From: Bathymodiolus brooksi
Taxonomy: Eukaryota; Mollusca; Bivalvia; Mytilida; Modiolidae
Assembly: GCA_963680875.1 (NCBI GenBank)
Contig: OY804578.1
Location: 102,143,689-102,207,688, forward strand
Direction: 5' to 3'
Length of the DNA: 64,000 nucleotides
The position numbers and the translations under genes were made by a program. Positions 36,052-47,745 of the stretch are shown here, in pieces; positions within the stretch are counted from its first letter, which is position 1, and each line of letters starts with the position of its first letter. The notes under the pieces were generated by a model that ran no database searches, had not been told where the DNA came from, and saw only the letters and a list, made by a program, of their open reading frames with translations.

Positions 36052-36363
36052 TATCTCCACAAACACCAACACTAACAGGTACTACTAACCCGGCACCTAA
36101 CCAACAAAGTACATGGACTTGTACATCTACTGGTTGATATCCAGCCCCAACAATGACAATGAGGATAGGAAATAATCAGTTCTCAACAAACGAATTTACA
36201 ACGACCTCAATGTCACCAGATGGTGCTAAATCATACACAGTGACTGGCATCTTAAACTGGAGTCCAACAGTTGGAAACAATGGACAAACACTTTTCTGTG
36301 ATGTTGCTCATCCTATTACACTTAATACTCCACAAACAGTTAGCTTGCCATTGACTGTGATTT
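36052..36363 (+). CDS. Ig receptor exon 3, Ig domain 2, with in-frame TGA
   Basis: 104 codons, phase 1-1 (donor GTAATT). Reads (I)SPQTPTLTGTTNPAPNQQ, STWTCTSTG, then TGA at 36135-36137, then YPAPTMTMRIGNNQF and on to LFCDVAHP with the second Cys. Domain 1 has CSSTGGDPTP at the same place, so the TGA replaces a Gly codon (GGA to TGA). The core Trp is Met in this domain. Because the exon is 312 nt and symmetric, skipping it would restore a full reading frame. Confidence 0.85.
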
Positions 36364-37084
36364 GTAATTATTATTATTTATTACTACCTTTTCTGTTAAG
36401 ATGTTTTAGCTACAAATTTCATCTTCAAATATAACAAATATATAACCATGTCAGAGGTTCTTTGTAATAGAACTACAAAGTTCAAATAATTCACATGGTA
36501 CTATATTAAAATATTGCATGGTCACTTTAATAGGAAAGGACAGATGACTACAAGACCTGTTTTCCTCCACAGCTGCAAAATAGAGACACTAAATGATCGT
36601 GTGGAACATTATGTCCTTCTATGTAATTTGTTTTTGTCGTAATGTGTCTTGTAGTAACTAAAATATTTCAGGAAATCATAAAGCTTTAAGCTGGTCAGAC
36701 CATACCTAATACAATATATATTTAATATTTGTGACACAGAAGGTATGATATTCGTTCTGTAAAGTAGATAGCATATCCTTAACCATCATTTCAATATTAG
36801 ATAGTACACAACGTCATCAGAGGACATTATAAGGAAACAATATTCAACTTTGAACATTATTTTAGATCTAACTGAACATTTTTGGTAACATTCTGAAGAA
36901 AAAACGATTGTATTGATGCGATTCATCCGACACTTTGATACAATGCATTTAAGATTATACAATGAGTTGTGATTATTTAGATTTTTCGCTATTAATTATA
37001 CTGATAGAGTACAGTTCATTTGATCAACCATGAATTACAACAAAAGTAAATATACTTTTTCAGATCAAAGATTTGTATATCTTA

Positions 37085-37262
37085 TATTATTTGTTTCTTA
37101 CATATCTCACCATTTCTGTAGAAATGCCTGTACCAAGTCAGGGTCATTACGGTTTTCACAGTTTTCCGGTTGTCGACTGATTTTGTCTGTTTATATAATT
37201 ACGAGTTTTGACTTTCCCTTTGTAAGATTGTTCGGAGTTCGGTAATTTTTGTATTACCCTTA
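37085..37262 (+). mobile_element. Retroelement 3'-tail fragment (family A)
   Basis: CACCATTTCTGTAGAAATGC, CCAAGTCAGGGTCATTACGG, GTTGTCGACTGATTTTGTC, TTTGACTTTCCCTTTGTAAG, TTCGGAGTTCGGTAATTTTT, ending TATTACCCTTATC. The same tail follows coding fragments at 52196 and is inverted at 48786. Confidence 0.8.
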
Positions 37263-37342
37263 TCAAGATGCATAATACCTACATTGTGTATCCATATATA
37301 AGGAATTTATACACTATAACATTATGTTTACATCTCCATTAG

Positions 37343-37621
37343 CAATATCTGCCTCGCCAACATTCTATAATCCAACAATGGGAACTTTTGTTACCCTGAA
37401 TTGTGTAGTTACATCAGGAACTGCAACTTCAATAACATGGATAAGAAACAACGTCATTCTTAATATTAATGCTAATACAAGACTTACAAATGGAGATGTG
37501 TCTACCCCATCGTTTTCAATCAATAATGTACAACAGTCTGATAGAGGCAGTTATGTTTGTCAGGCGGCTGATGCAACGGGAACTATTGTTAACTCGAATA
37601 CCATAACTGTTACCCCTCAAG
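37343..37621 (+). CDS. Ig receptor exon 4, Ig domain 3
   Basis: 93 codons, phase 1-1, acceptor CTCCATTAG, donor GTATGT. LNCVVTSG has the first Cys, ITWIRNNVI the Trp, and QSDRGSYVCQAADATG the D-x-G-x-Y-x-C signature. No defect seen. Confidence 0.92.
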
Positions 37622-39775
37622 GTATGTAGCCATAGATATTGTGATATTTAACTAATTGTCAGATTATTCTTACCTTGCATACAATATAGAACATGTCGGT
37701 CTAAATTAAGGAATGCATATGTAAGGGCATATTTGTGTATGATCGTCTATTGATAATATTCAGAAAATTAAGGATATATATTAGAAGACTTTTTTTATTG
37801 GAAACGACAACAAACAAATACGCTCTCAGTTAATTTTTTCTGACGATGTAGTATTTTTTTTTTGGGGGGGGGGGGGGGAGATGGTGGTTTTATGTATTTT
37901 CTTGACTTACAATTAATTCAAATGAATGGTTGGCATATCCAACAATTTTTCTACCTAGGTAGTGATGGAGTAACATTCTTGTTTCCTTTTGCTATATGCA
38001 GTTATGTTTGAACAAGGACAGAAATTGCTTTCTTGCTTTCCACTTTTAATTAAATATTGTTGTGAACTGTGTCTGTCCACACTAAGAGACAATATGTTTC
38101 AATGATAAACTTTTGATACCAGTAATACAAACCAGTAAACAAAATTTTTACAAAGTAATAATCAATAGACAATCATCAATTTATAAATCCAACTGTGCCA
38201 ATTCAGATATTTAGTATATTTGTGAATTTTAACATATTTTATTTTTCATTTCTGCATGTTTCTTGTTATTAATCTTGTTATTGAATTAAATTAATTTGGT
38301 TTTAAACAGTATTCTTAAATAATTAGCTATGTAGCATATTTTATACATCATATCCTGATTCCCGATGTAAGCAGATATGCTACATTTCATATTTTCCGAC
38401 AAACTATCAAAAAACCTAAAGCAACCCCTGATTTGTATTAGATATATCCCAAATATTTCTTTTGATCAACAATAGAATTTTCCTAAACCTTGATAGGAGT
38501 TTGGGCACTATACATCGATCAAATTATAATAAAAATGTAGATATCAAAGGAGAAGAGCCAGGAACTCAGTATACGACCCTGTAAATCAGTCATTTTTAAA
38601 GTAGATTTATACATGAAAATGTTTGGTTTGTGCACCATTTCAAGACTAAATACGATAGTAAATGAAAAAATGAGGCTCTTTAATTCCACCTATATTAAAG
38701 CATAGCGCGCCCAAAGAAGGTTCCATTTCAGGTTTGACCAAAAATTCCTCGAAATAGTTACCTTTGAAAGAGTTTTACCCATGGGCGCCAGGACTCGCCC
38801 GTCATTATTTTTGTTTTAAAATAAAAAGCTCTTTAAATAAAGACATTTTCAGGCGAAAAATCCATGGGCGAGGTTTGGCGCCGCATTAAACGACAGAAAA
38901 AACGGTTGATTTTCGATTTGTTTATCTTTCCGGATTACGTAATTTTGGAACCGAATACGGAACGACACTAGACAAACGATTCGGAATGCAAGTTGGATGG
39001 AAGAGAACGGAATCAGTCGGACCTATGAAAGAGAGTTTTTACAACATTTATCACATCAGAATTTACTTTGAATGCTCTAAATATAACTTAAATAGGATGA
39101 GGTAGGTAAAAACAATGTACATTTCCGTGATTAATGTATTGCATGATATGCCTAATCCCCGAGATACATTCCTTACAAATGAGTGTTTATCTCTGAAGAA
39201 ATAAGTTAATTAAGATGAGTGATGTATGAAAGCCATGGAGAAATTGTTGGACTGTAGTACTCTCCTTTAATGTTTTAAAGAATTCTTTTGAAATATATAA
39301 CAGTTTTACACAAGACGTTTCTGGAATAACTTTCATCAGGGACGTTCAAAATCGAAAGATTGGAAAGCAAAATAATTTGTAAGAATATTGTTAGAAATAA
39401 ACACAGACCTTATAGTCATATTGTTTTAAATATATATCAGGTACATAAACTACTATCACAGAGCAATACAGGAATATCATATTCCTTCCATGGACAGAAG
39501 AAAAAAAATAATTCTTTTGCAGGCTAAATATATATCACATTTTTGCAGGCTACTTGTTTTAGGATATGAGTTATTCTCATTATTGAAGTCGCTATTGTGA
39601 CTGAAATAAAGGTGCAGTTCATTTACTTTAATTTGTAAAATTGGATATAGTCTCGTATGTCGTTATATATATAGATCACTTACTTAGAATAATATTATAA
39701 ATATGGAAATTCATTTTCGAATCATTAAATATCGATGTTTTTTATGAGTTGACTCTTCTTTTTCAATTCATCTAG
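37622..39775. other. Intron 4, nothing firmly recognised
   Basis: 2.15 kb, AT-rich. Contains a run of 15 G (about 37864) and a GC-rich patch near 38760-38890 (GGCGCCAGGACTCGCCC and GGGCGAGGTTTGGCGCCGC, which are partly inverted). No exon-like signal in the expected phase was found. Confidence 0.4.
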
Positions 39776-40087
39776 GAACACCACCTGTTGTCACTATTGC
39801 TCAGCCATCATACTCACAATTAACTGGACGACAGATAACTCTTGGGTGTACAGTGTCATCCAATAATAGTCCATTGCAATCGGTCAAGTGGACATTTACA
39901 AACCTAGGAGGATCTGTAACAGACCCAATTGTCATTTCAACTTTGAAATACTCAGGTTCTACAACCAGCAACCCGTCATTAACCATATCTTCTTTGGCAT
40001 CTACTGATGAAGGAACATACAGATGTAGAGCCAGTAATTTGATTGGAACAACAACCAGTCAACCAACAGTGTTATCAGTAACAGGAA
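39776..40087 (+). CDS. Ig receptor exon 5, Ig domain 4
   Basis: 104 codons, phase 1-1, acceptor AATTCATCTAG, donor GTATGG. TPPVVTIAQPSYSQLTG, LGCTVSSN (Cys), VKWTFTNLGG (Trp), LASTDEGTYRCRASN (second Cys), ending SQPTVLSVTG. Confidence 0.92.
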
Positions 40088-40599
40088 GTATGGAATTAAT
40101 ATAAACATCTATCATTTGACATCACTGACATATTTAACTGATATACCATATTTTGTTTACCTCTATGTCAAAACATTTTTACTTCAATGCATATTTTTGC
40201 CATCTTTTACCTAGGAGAATATAGAAAACGTTATAAAATATCAAATATATGGGAACTTCATTGTGGTTCAGAGATTCAACATTACATAGTCATCTGTTAT
40301 CAACATATCTAACCACATTTGGCAGTTATTTGTTCACCCTGATACGTGAGTGACTATCAGTTTGAATCAGTAATCAAAAAATGTTCTACTTAAATTTGAG
40401 TATACAGTGCGATCCGACACCTGAGTTTTCCGACATGCTGTGATTTCCGACAAGAATTTCAGGTCCCAAAATATTTCTTTTACATTCTTTGTTAAAAAAG
40501 CCTTGAGTATTCCGCATCCTGTCACTTCCGACATCCGACACTGTTTTACGGTCCCAGTGTTATTAATTACACTTGATTAATCCTGTCTTATCTGACCCT

Positions 40600-40990
40600 T
40601 TGATCTACTCATTAATAAATCACCATCCTTCCATGTGTATCATTAAATAAATTGACAGGCTTAGCTCACAAATAAATTGTGATTTTAGCTAATTGATTGG
40701 CAGGTAATTAGAGGCTCGTTAGTAAGGGTTAAAAGTAAGTTTACAAAGAATATATGTAATAATTAAAATTTTACAGTTAACTGTTTGCACTTCCTTTGTA
40801 AAGGACATGTCCACAACCATTATCTGATATATTATGAAATTATTCTAGGCTTGTGTACACAAATAAATTATGATTTGAATTGATTAACTGGCAGGTAATT
40901 AGAGACTCATTAATAAGGGTTAAAGTAAGTCTACCAAGAATATAATAAAGTTTTACAGATAACTGTTTTCACTTTCTTTGTAATTTGTAA
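40600..40990 (+). repeat. Intronic tandem duplication, period about 190 bp
   Basis: Two diverged copies of ACAAATAAATTGTGATTT, GGCAGGTAATTAGAGGCTC, AAGGGTTAAAAGTAAGT and TTACAGTTAACTGTTTGCAC. Confidence 0.75.
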
Positions 40991-41261
40991 ATGTATATGG
41001 TAGATCTAAAATCCAGGTAGATTTTTATTCAGTCCAGTCTGGTATTATTATATTTAATTTCATAATGCGTTTCAAAACAAGTATGCAAAAGTTTAGATTA
41101 GACCCTTTGATCACCCATAGAAGTAACTTCACATATATCCTAGACCTCCTTAGGAATAACCGGTATTAAAAAAATCACCAGTTAATAATGCTGTTGTAGA
41201 TATAAGGTGTATTGTTATACTAAAGTAATTAAATATATTTTGTGTTGTATTTTTTTTGTAG

Positions 41262-41564
41262 GTATACCTACCCTCCAAATTCCGCAAAAGTCCTATTCTG
41301 ACACCTATGGAAATCAAATTACCATTCCATGTTCCATTACTTCTGCTACACCATCTGCAACAAATGTTTACTGGACAAGAAATCAAAACAATAATATCAT
41401 CAACATCAATAATGGTGATAGTGGATATCAAGGTAGCACAGTTGGTTCTCCTTCGCTGACCATCAATTTTGCCACAACAGGTAGCAATGGTGTCTATAAA
41501 TGTCTCGCTACAAATGCACTAGGAACAGGTACAAGTAACCCCACAACTTTAACAATAAGTGAAG
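41262..41564 (+). CDS. Ig receptor exon 6, Ig domain 5
   Basis: 101 codons, phase 1-1, acceptor TTTTTTTGTAG, donor GTTAGT. IPTLQIPQKSYSDTYGNQ, ITIPCSITSA (Cys), VYWTRNQNNN (Trp), TGSNGVYKCLATNALGTG (second Cys), ending SNPTTLTISE. Confidence 0.92.
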
Positions 41565-41639
41565 GTTAGTCATGTTAGCTCTTAAGTAACATCACAACTT
41601 TAACAATTACTGGAGATTAGTCATGATTTGTATAGAACA

Positions 41640-41945
41640 CAGCCGCATCGGTGGCATAATAGTTAACATGCTCGCCTCGAGTGTGGTAGATTGTGGGCTC
41701 GGACCCCGGTCTGTTCAAACCAAAGACTATAAAATTGGTATGTGTTGCTTCTCTGCTTAGCATGCAGCATTAAGGAGAAAGAGCAATGACTGGTTGGCTC
41801 GGAATCAGAATAATGTGTCAGAGTGGAGCTATATGTCTACTCAAGGACAGTTGTTTCTGTGAGCTAGCATTATAAAAATCCAACAAAAGTCATGCAAAGA
41901 CTCCAATAATGTAAGAATCATTTAAGATCGCTCACTTAGAGGGGA
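41640..41945 (+). mobile_element. SINE family 1, forward
   Basis: CGCATCGGTGGCATAATAG, TTAACATGCTCGCCTCGAGT (A-box region), AAACCAAAGACTATAAAATT, GTTGCTTCTCTGCTTAGCAT, GAGCAATGACTGGTTGGCTC, TTTCTGTGAGCTAGCATTA, ending near TCGCTCACTT. The B-box is mutated. Confidence 0.85.
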
Positions 41946-41954
41946 GATTTGGGC

Positions 41955-42062
41955 CCATAAAACTAGCTTAACCACTCCACTTTTTATTGAAGTATCTATT
42001 CCAAGCCAGGAAAGTGAACGGTCATGTATATGTGTGTTATCGATTTTACCTCTTTCTGTGAT
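41955..42062 (+). mobile_element. Retroelement tail-like block
   Basis: CTTAACCACTCCACTTTTTA, TTGAAGTATCTATTCCAAG, GTCATGTATATGTGTG, ATCGATTTTACCTC. It resembles the two copies at 50925-51240 and, as there, leads into GGATTT(T)AGGACTGTTCTGACAGTG. The minisatellite that follows looks like an expansion of this end. Confidence 0.55.
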
Positions 42063-42063
42063 T

Positions 42064-42484
42064 GTGGTATTGGATTTTAGGACTGTTCTGACAGTGTGGT
42101 ATTTTAGAACTGTTCTGACAGTGTGGTATTTTAGAACTGTTCTGACAGTTTGATATTTTAGAACTGTTCTGACAGTGTGGTATTTTAGAACTGTTCAGAC
42201 AGTGTGGTATTTTAGAACTGTTCTGACTGTGTGGTATTTTAGAACTGTTCAGACAGTGTGGTATTCTAGAACTGTTCAGACAGTGTGGTATTTTAGAACT
42301 GTTCTGACTGTGTGGTATTTTAGAACTGTTCAGACAGTGTGGTATTTTAGAACTGTTCAGACAGTGTGGTATTTTAGAACTGTTCTGACTGTGTGGTATT
42401 TTAGAACTGTTCAGACAGTGTGGTATTTTAGAACTGTTCAGACAGTGTGGTATTTTAGAACTGTTCAGACAGTGTGGTATTTTT
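42064..42484 (+). repeat. 27-bp minisatellite
   Basis: About 15 units of GTGTGGTATTTTAGAACTG and TTCTGACA or TTCAGACA. The frame reading VWYFRTVQT per unit is an artefact of the 27-bp period. Confidence 0.92.
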
Positions 42485-42571
42485 TGTGTTTCATTTTATT
42501 ATTGCTATCTGTTAAATGAGATTAATCTGTATACATTTTGATGGTAAGTCAAATAACTCAATAACAATTGC

Positions 42572-42815
42572 CCAGAGGCCGTAATGGTCATGATATAAGT
42601 TGATCTATGATTACCTCTTCCATCAGTGAATATCACCACTAACGTAGTGAGTTCGAATCTCGCTCAGACGAGGTGTACTTGAAGCAACATTATGTGATAG
42701 GTTTGCATGTGACTTACCACAGGTCGGTGGTACTGCTGTTTCCACCACTAATAAAACCGACCGCCACGATAAATAGCTGAAATATTGTTGAAAGTGGCAT
42801 TAAACAACAATGTTC
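42572..42815 (+). mobile_element. SINE family 2, forward
   Basis: GGCCGTAATGGTCATGAT, GTGAGTTCGAATCTCGCTC (B-box), ACGAGGTGTACTTGAAGC, CACAGGTCGGTGGTACTG, AATAAAACCGACCGCCACG, CTGAAATATTGTTGAAAGTG, GCATTAAACAACAATG. Confidence 0.88.
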
Positions 42816-43357
42816 GTGGATTGAACGATAGTGAGATATTCGTTGACATTTTAATTCGTGGTTTTGATTCTTGTAAATAACTTCTCTTGTTACATATACC
42901 TTTCATTGTACTGTTAATTTTATGGCTTTCTGATACCAACGGAAATCAAGAAAATTAAATAATAATGAATTCACAGTATGATAAATTTATTTTTCACATC
43001 TTCTAATCTAGACTGTGTGCATGTTATATATTTTTCATTACTAATATTTGTCTTTTAGACCATGCTGGTAGTTGTCTTGTTATTCATTTACAGATTTTGT
43101 AAAATAATATTTTTATTATCCCACGATACTGCAAAATACATTATGATGTAACGATACTCTTATCATGGTAATTTGCTTAGGAATTTAGTTATAGATGAAT
43201 AGTAAATTTCTAAGAAATTTATTTATATATTAATGGGTATTTTATAAGTGTATTGATATATAGTTTAATAGTAGTACCAATTTATTTGTAAGTCTTGTTA
43301 GTGTCGTGTTCACCTCTAACCGCAAATTGTAATTTGAACTATGACGTTTTTTTCCAG
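42816..43357. other. Intron sequence, nothing recognised
   Basis: AT-rich, up to the acceptor TTTTTTTCCAG. Confidence 0.4.
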
Positions 43358-43660
43358 TTGCATTGACAGTCAGTATTTCTCCTTCTTCTGCCAATGTACT
43401 TCAATCCACAAACCAACTTGTTCGGTGCTTGATAAATGGACAACCATCAGCAAATAATATTCAATGGCTAAAGACAATTAATAGCGTTCAAACACCAATT
43501 GATATAGTCAACAGTGGTGGGAAGTATTCAGGTGGCACTACAGGGAACCCACATATTACAATAAACAACTTCCAATCATCTGATACTGGTATTTATGTAT
43601 GCATAGTCACAAATGCCTTTGGAACAACAACAAGTCCTATTTCCACTCTAACATATACAC
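43358..43660 (+). CDS. Ig receptor exon 7, Ig domain 6
   Basis: 101 codons, phase 1-1, acceptor TTTTTTTCCAG, donor GTAAGT. (V)ALTVSISPSSANVLQST, LVRCLING (Cys), IQWLKTINS (Trp), PHITINNFQSSDTG, IYVCIVTNAFGTT (second Cys), STLTYT at the end. Confidence 0.93.
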
Positions 43661-44985
43661 GTAAGTTAAACATTAACAATTGGAAAATAGTAGAGACATA
43701 CAGTTATTATTATCACTAGGTAGCTTCCTGTGCTGCTGGACCATTAGTCCCCGAGAGTATCATCCGGATAGTAGTCAATGATTAAGAACTGACATGCTTT
43801 ATAAGATATTTTTGTTATTGAAATTTAGAGTTCCCAAATAATATAATTATTATTAAAAGTGAGGTTCTTCTTCTTCGATCAGGCATAGGTAGCGAATAGA
43901 GCCGGAGCGTACCTCATTGTACACAATAAATTAGATATCTACGTTTATATCAAGAGTCCACCGACCTGAATGATAGCTGGATATAATACATCCAATGCAA
44001 ATCAGTAAAGAAAATCTCCACTTGTAACTTTATGTGCTATTATTAGACAGTGATTTCCAGCAGTTCCAATCTGTGATGAAGGTTATTCCAGAAACGTGTC
44101 ATGTGCACTAAATTTGATATGTACATTGTTATTACTTTTTTTTAATTGCTACTCATTTAATTAAACAGTTCTTTGGCAAAAGTTTGAATGATCTAGAAGA
44201 AAGATGGTATTTGTTGATATATGAACTGTCTATTATCTGAAGTCAGATTGGAAAATGGATGATTTGTTGACCATATACATATGCCTTTCAGTTATTGGAT
44301 AGATATTGTGGAAATATAAGCTTCTTCCAATTTTCATGAATTCTGTATTTCTCACCTTTTGTTTTCGTTGTTGTTTTTGCACATATTTCATATCTGTCGT
44401 AGTCTCGTTATTTTTGGTCATTTTGTATAGATTTAAGATTATTTTGCTCTGTCTTGCTATCTTTTTAACACCTAAATTCAAAATCAAATCATTTTTATAA
44501 TTGTCATTGTCATGGTATCTTATTTGTGCTATGGTATTTTTAGCAAGGTTATCTAAATAACAAACCTTAGGATAAAATCCAAGGATAAACCCAGAATGGA
44601 GAATCAAGAGGCATAGGTAAAATTTGGCACAAGACACTGAACGAAAACTAAAAAACACAACACAGATAACTTAAATGACGTGCTACATGAAACCTTCCAA
44701 AAAACGAGGGGGTGAACCCAGGTACTCTCGAAGGGTAAGCAGATCCCTTTTCTTATAAGAGATCCGCCATGCTACTCATAGTCAACTCTGGTAAAAATAT
44801 TGTTTGTGATAGAGAAAGACAAAATCTATTGGCATTTGAAAAATGTAATAGCTTATAATCACATTCATGAATATACACTGCATTAGCTTTCTCTTGCTTT
44901 AATTTTGAAGAATCCCTCTCACTACATCAACCATAGAAGGAAAACAAATACACGTGTGAAAATCTCCTTGCTTACTATTTTACAG
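43661..44985. other. Intron 7, nothing recognised
   Basis: No exon-like or clear repeat signal. The minus-strand frame at 44233-44658 has no recognisable domain. Confidence 0.4.
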
Positions 44986-45294
44986 AATTTCTGTCAATTA
45001 CTATCAGCCCACCTTCCGGTACTGCCATCGTTGGAGATAGTTCATACCAAATCCAGTGTCAGATATCAGGAACAACTGCTTCGTCGTGGTCGTGGACAAA
45101 AACACCTATAAATGGTGTCTCAGCACAACAAATTAATACCCACGGCAGCAAATATTCTATCCAGAATTCACTAACTAATCCATTGTTAACTATTAACAAT
45201 ATTGTTGAGGCTGATGAGGCTGACTATGCTTGCCAAGCCACACATTTAGCGGGATCTGCTAGTAGATCAAATTCAAGACTTATTGTCAATGGAG
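44986..45294 (+). CDS. Ig receptor exon 8, Ig domain 7
   Basis: 103 codons, phase 1-1, acceptor CTATTTTACAG, donor GTACGT. FLSITISPPSGTAIVG, YQIQCQISG (Cys), SWSWTKTPING (Trp), NPLLTINNIVEADEADYAC (second Cys), HLAGSASRSNSRLIVNG. The usual D-x-G is D-E-A here, a mild deviation. Confidence 0.92.
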
Positions 45295-45899
45295 GTACGT
45301 TAATGTAAGAGAGTTTATTAACAGGAGACTCACATTTCAGTCAGCTCAAGATACAATGACAACAATGGCATATTGTGTAGTCTATTTATTATTAATTTCT
45401 GTCATGGACTGTTTACAAACTTGTTTGAATGTGGATACACAATAAAGGATTTGGTTGTTGTGTGATTATGGCCACTTTCAGCAGTTTATTAACTATATCA
45501 TGAGAACTATAAGTAAATGGTTGGAGAAGAACCAGAACTGACCGGGGTAAGCTTCTGTGATGTGTAGGTGAATTAATAAATTGTGATTAAATCTTTCATG
45601 TAAAGCAAAATAACATAAAATAGAACAGAAACACTGCGGAAAATACAATGGGAGATGATAAACTAGATCATGGTATATCCTATATATTTCATATTACTGA
45701 TACAATTCTATCACATATATGACTTGAGACCTTGAAGTGATAAAACTAATTTTTAGTTAGAATATTTGTATATAACATTTCAGTGACACAGATGCCGTTT
45801 TAAAGAAGATTAATTTATTGATTGATTAACGTGAGCAGTATTTCAACTATATTCAGAACGAGAACAAGTTTAATAATATATAAATAAAACTATACAGAA
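45295..45899. other. Intron sequence, nothing recognised
   Basis: AT-rich. Confidence 0.4.
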
Positions 45900-46163
45900 A
45901 TGACGGAAATGGTGGCTGCAATGCGCCTACTGTTTTCCGAAATCAACAAAAGAGGGGGTAAGCGTTCAGTGGACTTGACAGTCTCCAAACATGTTACCCT
46001 CTGTGGTCCATGGTCAGTCTTTCAGTATTATAATCTAACATCAAGGCCCACTCCATACAGAGGGCTTCTCCCAGATGCCACCCAGGGATGCTCTGAGCAG
46101 TTATGTGGGTGTGAGCGCAGTACAGAGCTTTCAAGAAGATATGATGATGGTTTTACAGAATAA
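45900..46163 (+). other. Unidentified open frame of 87 codons
   Basis: Begins MTEMVAAMRLLFSEINKRGG and ends RRYDDGFTE. GC content is visibly higher than its surroundings and it contains four Cys. I do not recognise it. It lies inside the intron before the broken Ig domain. It could be a piece of a transposable element, a fragment of a retrocopy, or chance; no splice signals of the right phase were found for joining it to the receptor. Confidence 0.25.
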
Positions 46164-46194
46164 CATATTATTCCGTCTTGCATGGTCATTTAAT

Positions 46195-46464
46195 TATCGT
46201 TGAACTCCAAGTGAGCAATTTGTCAGCTATATCATGGTGAAAACAAATTATATTTTGATGAGAATTTAAATATGTTCGTTTTGTACTAGACAAAGACGCT
46301 GAGCTTTAATAGTGCTGGTTCTTTGAAACAAGAGTTCAAGGGTAGACATGTTGCTACACTTGGAAACATTATCCTGCTTCTGAGCAAACCAAGCTTTGAT
46401 TGTAATCCGTAATGCTGTGTGGTTAGCGCAGATGCAACACATACCTATTACTAAGTCCTTCTTT
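46195..46464 (-). mobile_element. SINE family 1, reverse, adjoining an Ig half-exon
   Basis: Reading the + strand: CCAAGTGAGCAATTTGTCAG, CTATATCATGGTGAAAACAA, GTAGACATGTTGCTACACTT, GGAAACATTATCCTGCTTCT, AATGCTGTGTGGTTAGCGCA, GATGCAACACATACC. These are reverse complements of the family 1 blocks. It ends at or within a few bases of the AG before 46467. Confidence 0.78.
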
Positions 46465-46466
46465 AG

Positions 46467-46568
46467 CCATAAACAACTTTCAGTCAAGCGATGCCGGTAA
46501 CTATGTCTGTAGTGCCACCAATGCCGCCGGTACATCAACAAGTGGGGTGTCTAATCTTACATACGGTG
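46467..46568 (+). pseudogene. C-terminal half of an Ig domain (domain 8 remnant)
   Basis: 102 nt, phase 1-1. After CTTCTTTAG it reads (A)INNFQSSDAGNYVCSATN and AAGTSTSGVSNLTYG, then donor GTAAAA. It aligns with INNFQSSDTGIYVC of domain 6, so the second Cys and final strands are present, but the first half with the first Cys and Trp is missing. The reverse SINE lies where that half should be. As it stands the AG would allow in-frame splicing of half a domain, which should not fold. Confidence 0.75.
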
Positions 46569-47454
46569 GTAAAAATGATCTAGTATTATGCAAACAAAGA
46601 TTTAATTGAAGGAAGGTCTTGTTTTGCTACTCCTGTAAAGGTTTTTGAAAATAATGATGGTAAGAAAAAAGACAAAAGCATTATTAAATTACATTGTTTA
46701 CTGAATTGTTGTCTGTCAATAAGAATTACTGGCGTTAATTCCATATTGACCGTATCATATTCATCCAATCACAAAATATTACAATCGCGACATTATATGA
46801 AACCAATGAAATACTTGTTTTCTTTGTTTGAAAATTGGGACATTTTGATATAATTGATACGTGATGCAATGAGTTGAACCACCATTGCGGTGGAGGGAAA
46901 TTTGTATATTATATCCTGTTCATTTTAAGTAATGTTATTTCATATCAGTTATAAATTCGACTTTTTCGTTCATTGGTGTAGATATTATCATGTGTTAAGC
47001 ATTAATCTGCGTTAAAAAAATCCACCAGTCATTAATGTCCGCCAAAGGTCTTAGAGTTGCGTCCGGTTTTTAAAGCCCAACGGAGATCGCGCAGTTTTCA
47101 ATGTAAACCAACATGGAGGTACGTCTTATTTTCTTCAATGAAATAAAAAATAATTACTTATGGATATGGTATTATCATGAGAGATATTCTGCCCTTGAGA
47201 CAGTAGTATTTTCCATTGCGCAGTCAATAGTCCGTAAAGGACTATATTATATAATTATGGACAAAGCCGTTATCTTTTAAATTGGCAAAATTGGCTATAC
47301 AAAATTAAAACGAAGCAACAATGAGATAGGCTTGCCTTGACTTGTTGTACCATTTTCACACCTTTTATTAACAAAATGCCTTGTAACAAAAATCGTCAAG
47401 GAATATACCATTCCTGCCCCTTATTAGACTCCCACTATGTAACTCATATAGTCA
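46569..47454. other. Intron sequence, nothing firmly recognised
   Basis: No exon-like signal in phase. Confidence 0.35.
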
Positions 47455-47745
47455 AGACGTGTTGGAAACCACGAAAACAAACACAAATAACATAAATAAG
47501 ACAAAAGCCTTCATACTAATAACTGGGAGAAAAGACGAATATACATTGTTTTATGAGGAAATCGTAGCGTACATCACTCCACGGAACGTAAAGACAGACA
47601 ATAGGATAACATATTTGCCACCACTCGACGCGAACAAACACATTTAACATAAATAAGACATGATCTATTCTACAAACAACTGATGGTAAAGGCGAATCGA
47701 ACATCGTTTTATGCAGAAATCGTAACAGAAATATATATAAATAGA
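47455..47745 (+). repeat. Dispersed repeat with two diverged sub-units
   Basis: Blocks ACAAACACAAATAACATAAA, GGGAGAAAAGACGAAT, TTGTTTTATGAGGAAATCGT recur within the region (GATGGTAAAGGCGAATCGAA, TCGTTTTATGCAGAAATCGT) and again at 58650-58990. Confidence 0.7.

Noticed and set aside
42175..42519. VWYFRTVQT repeat protein
   Set aside because: The 27-bp intronic minisatellite keeps the frame open by its period alone; it has no signal, domain or splice context.
47050..47110. Possible new first exon (CCAACATGGAG followed by GTACGT)
   Set aside because: Only two codons before the donor, with no partner exon in phase and no clear promoter.
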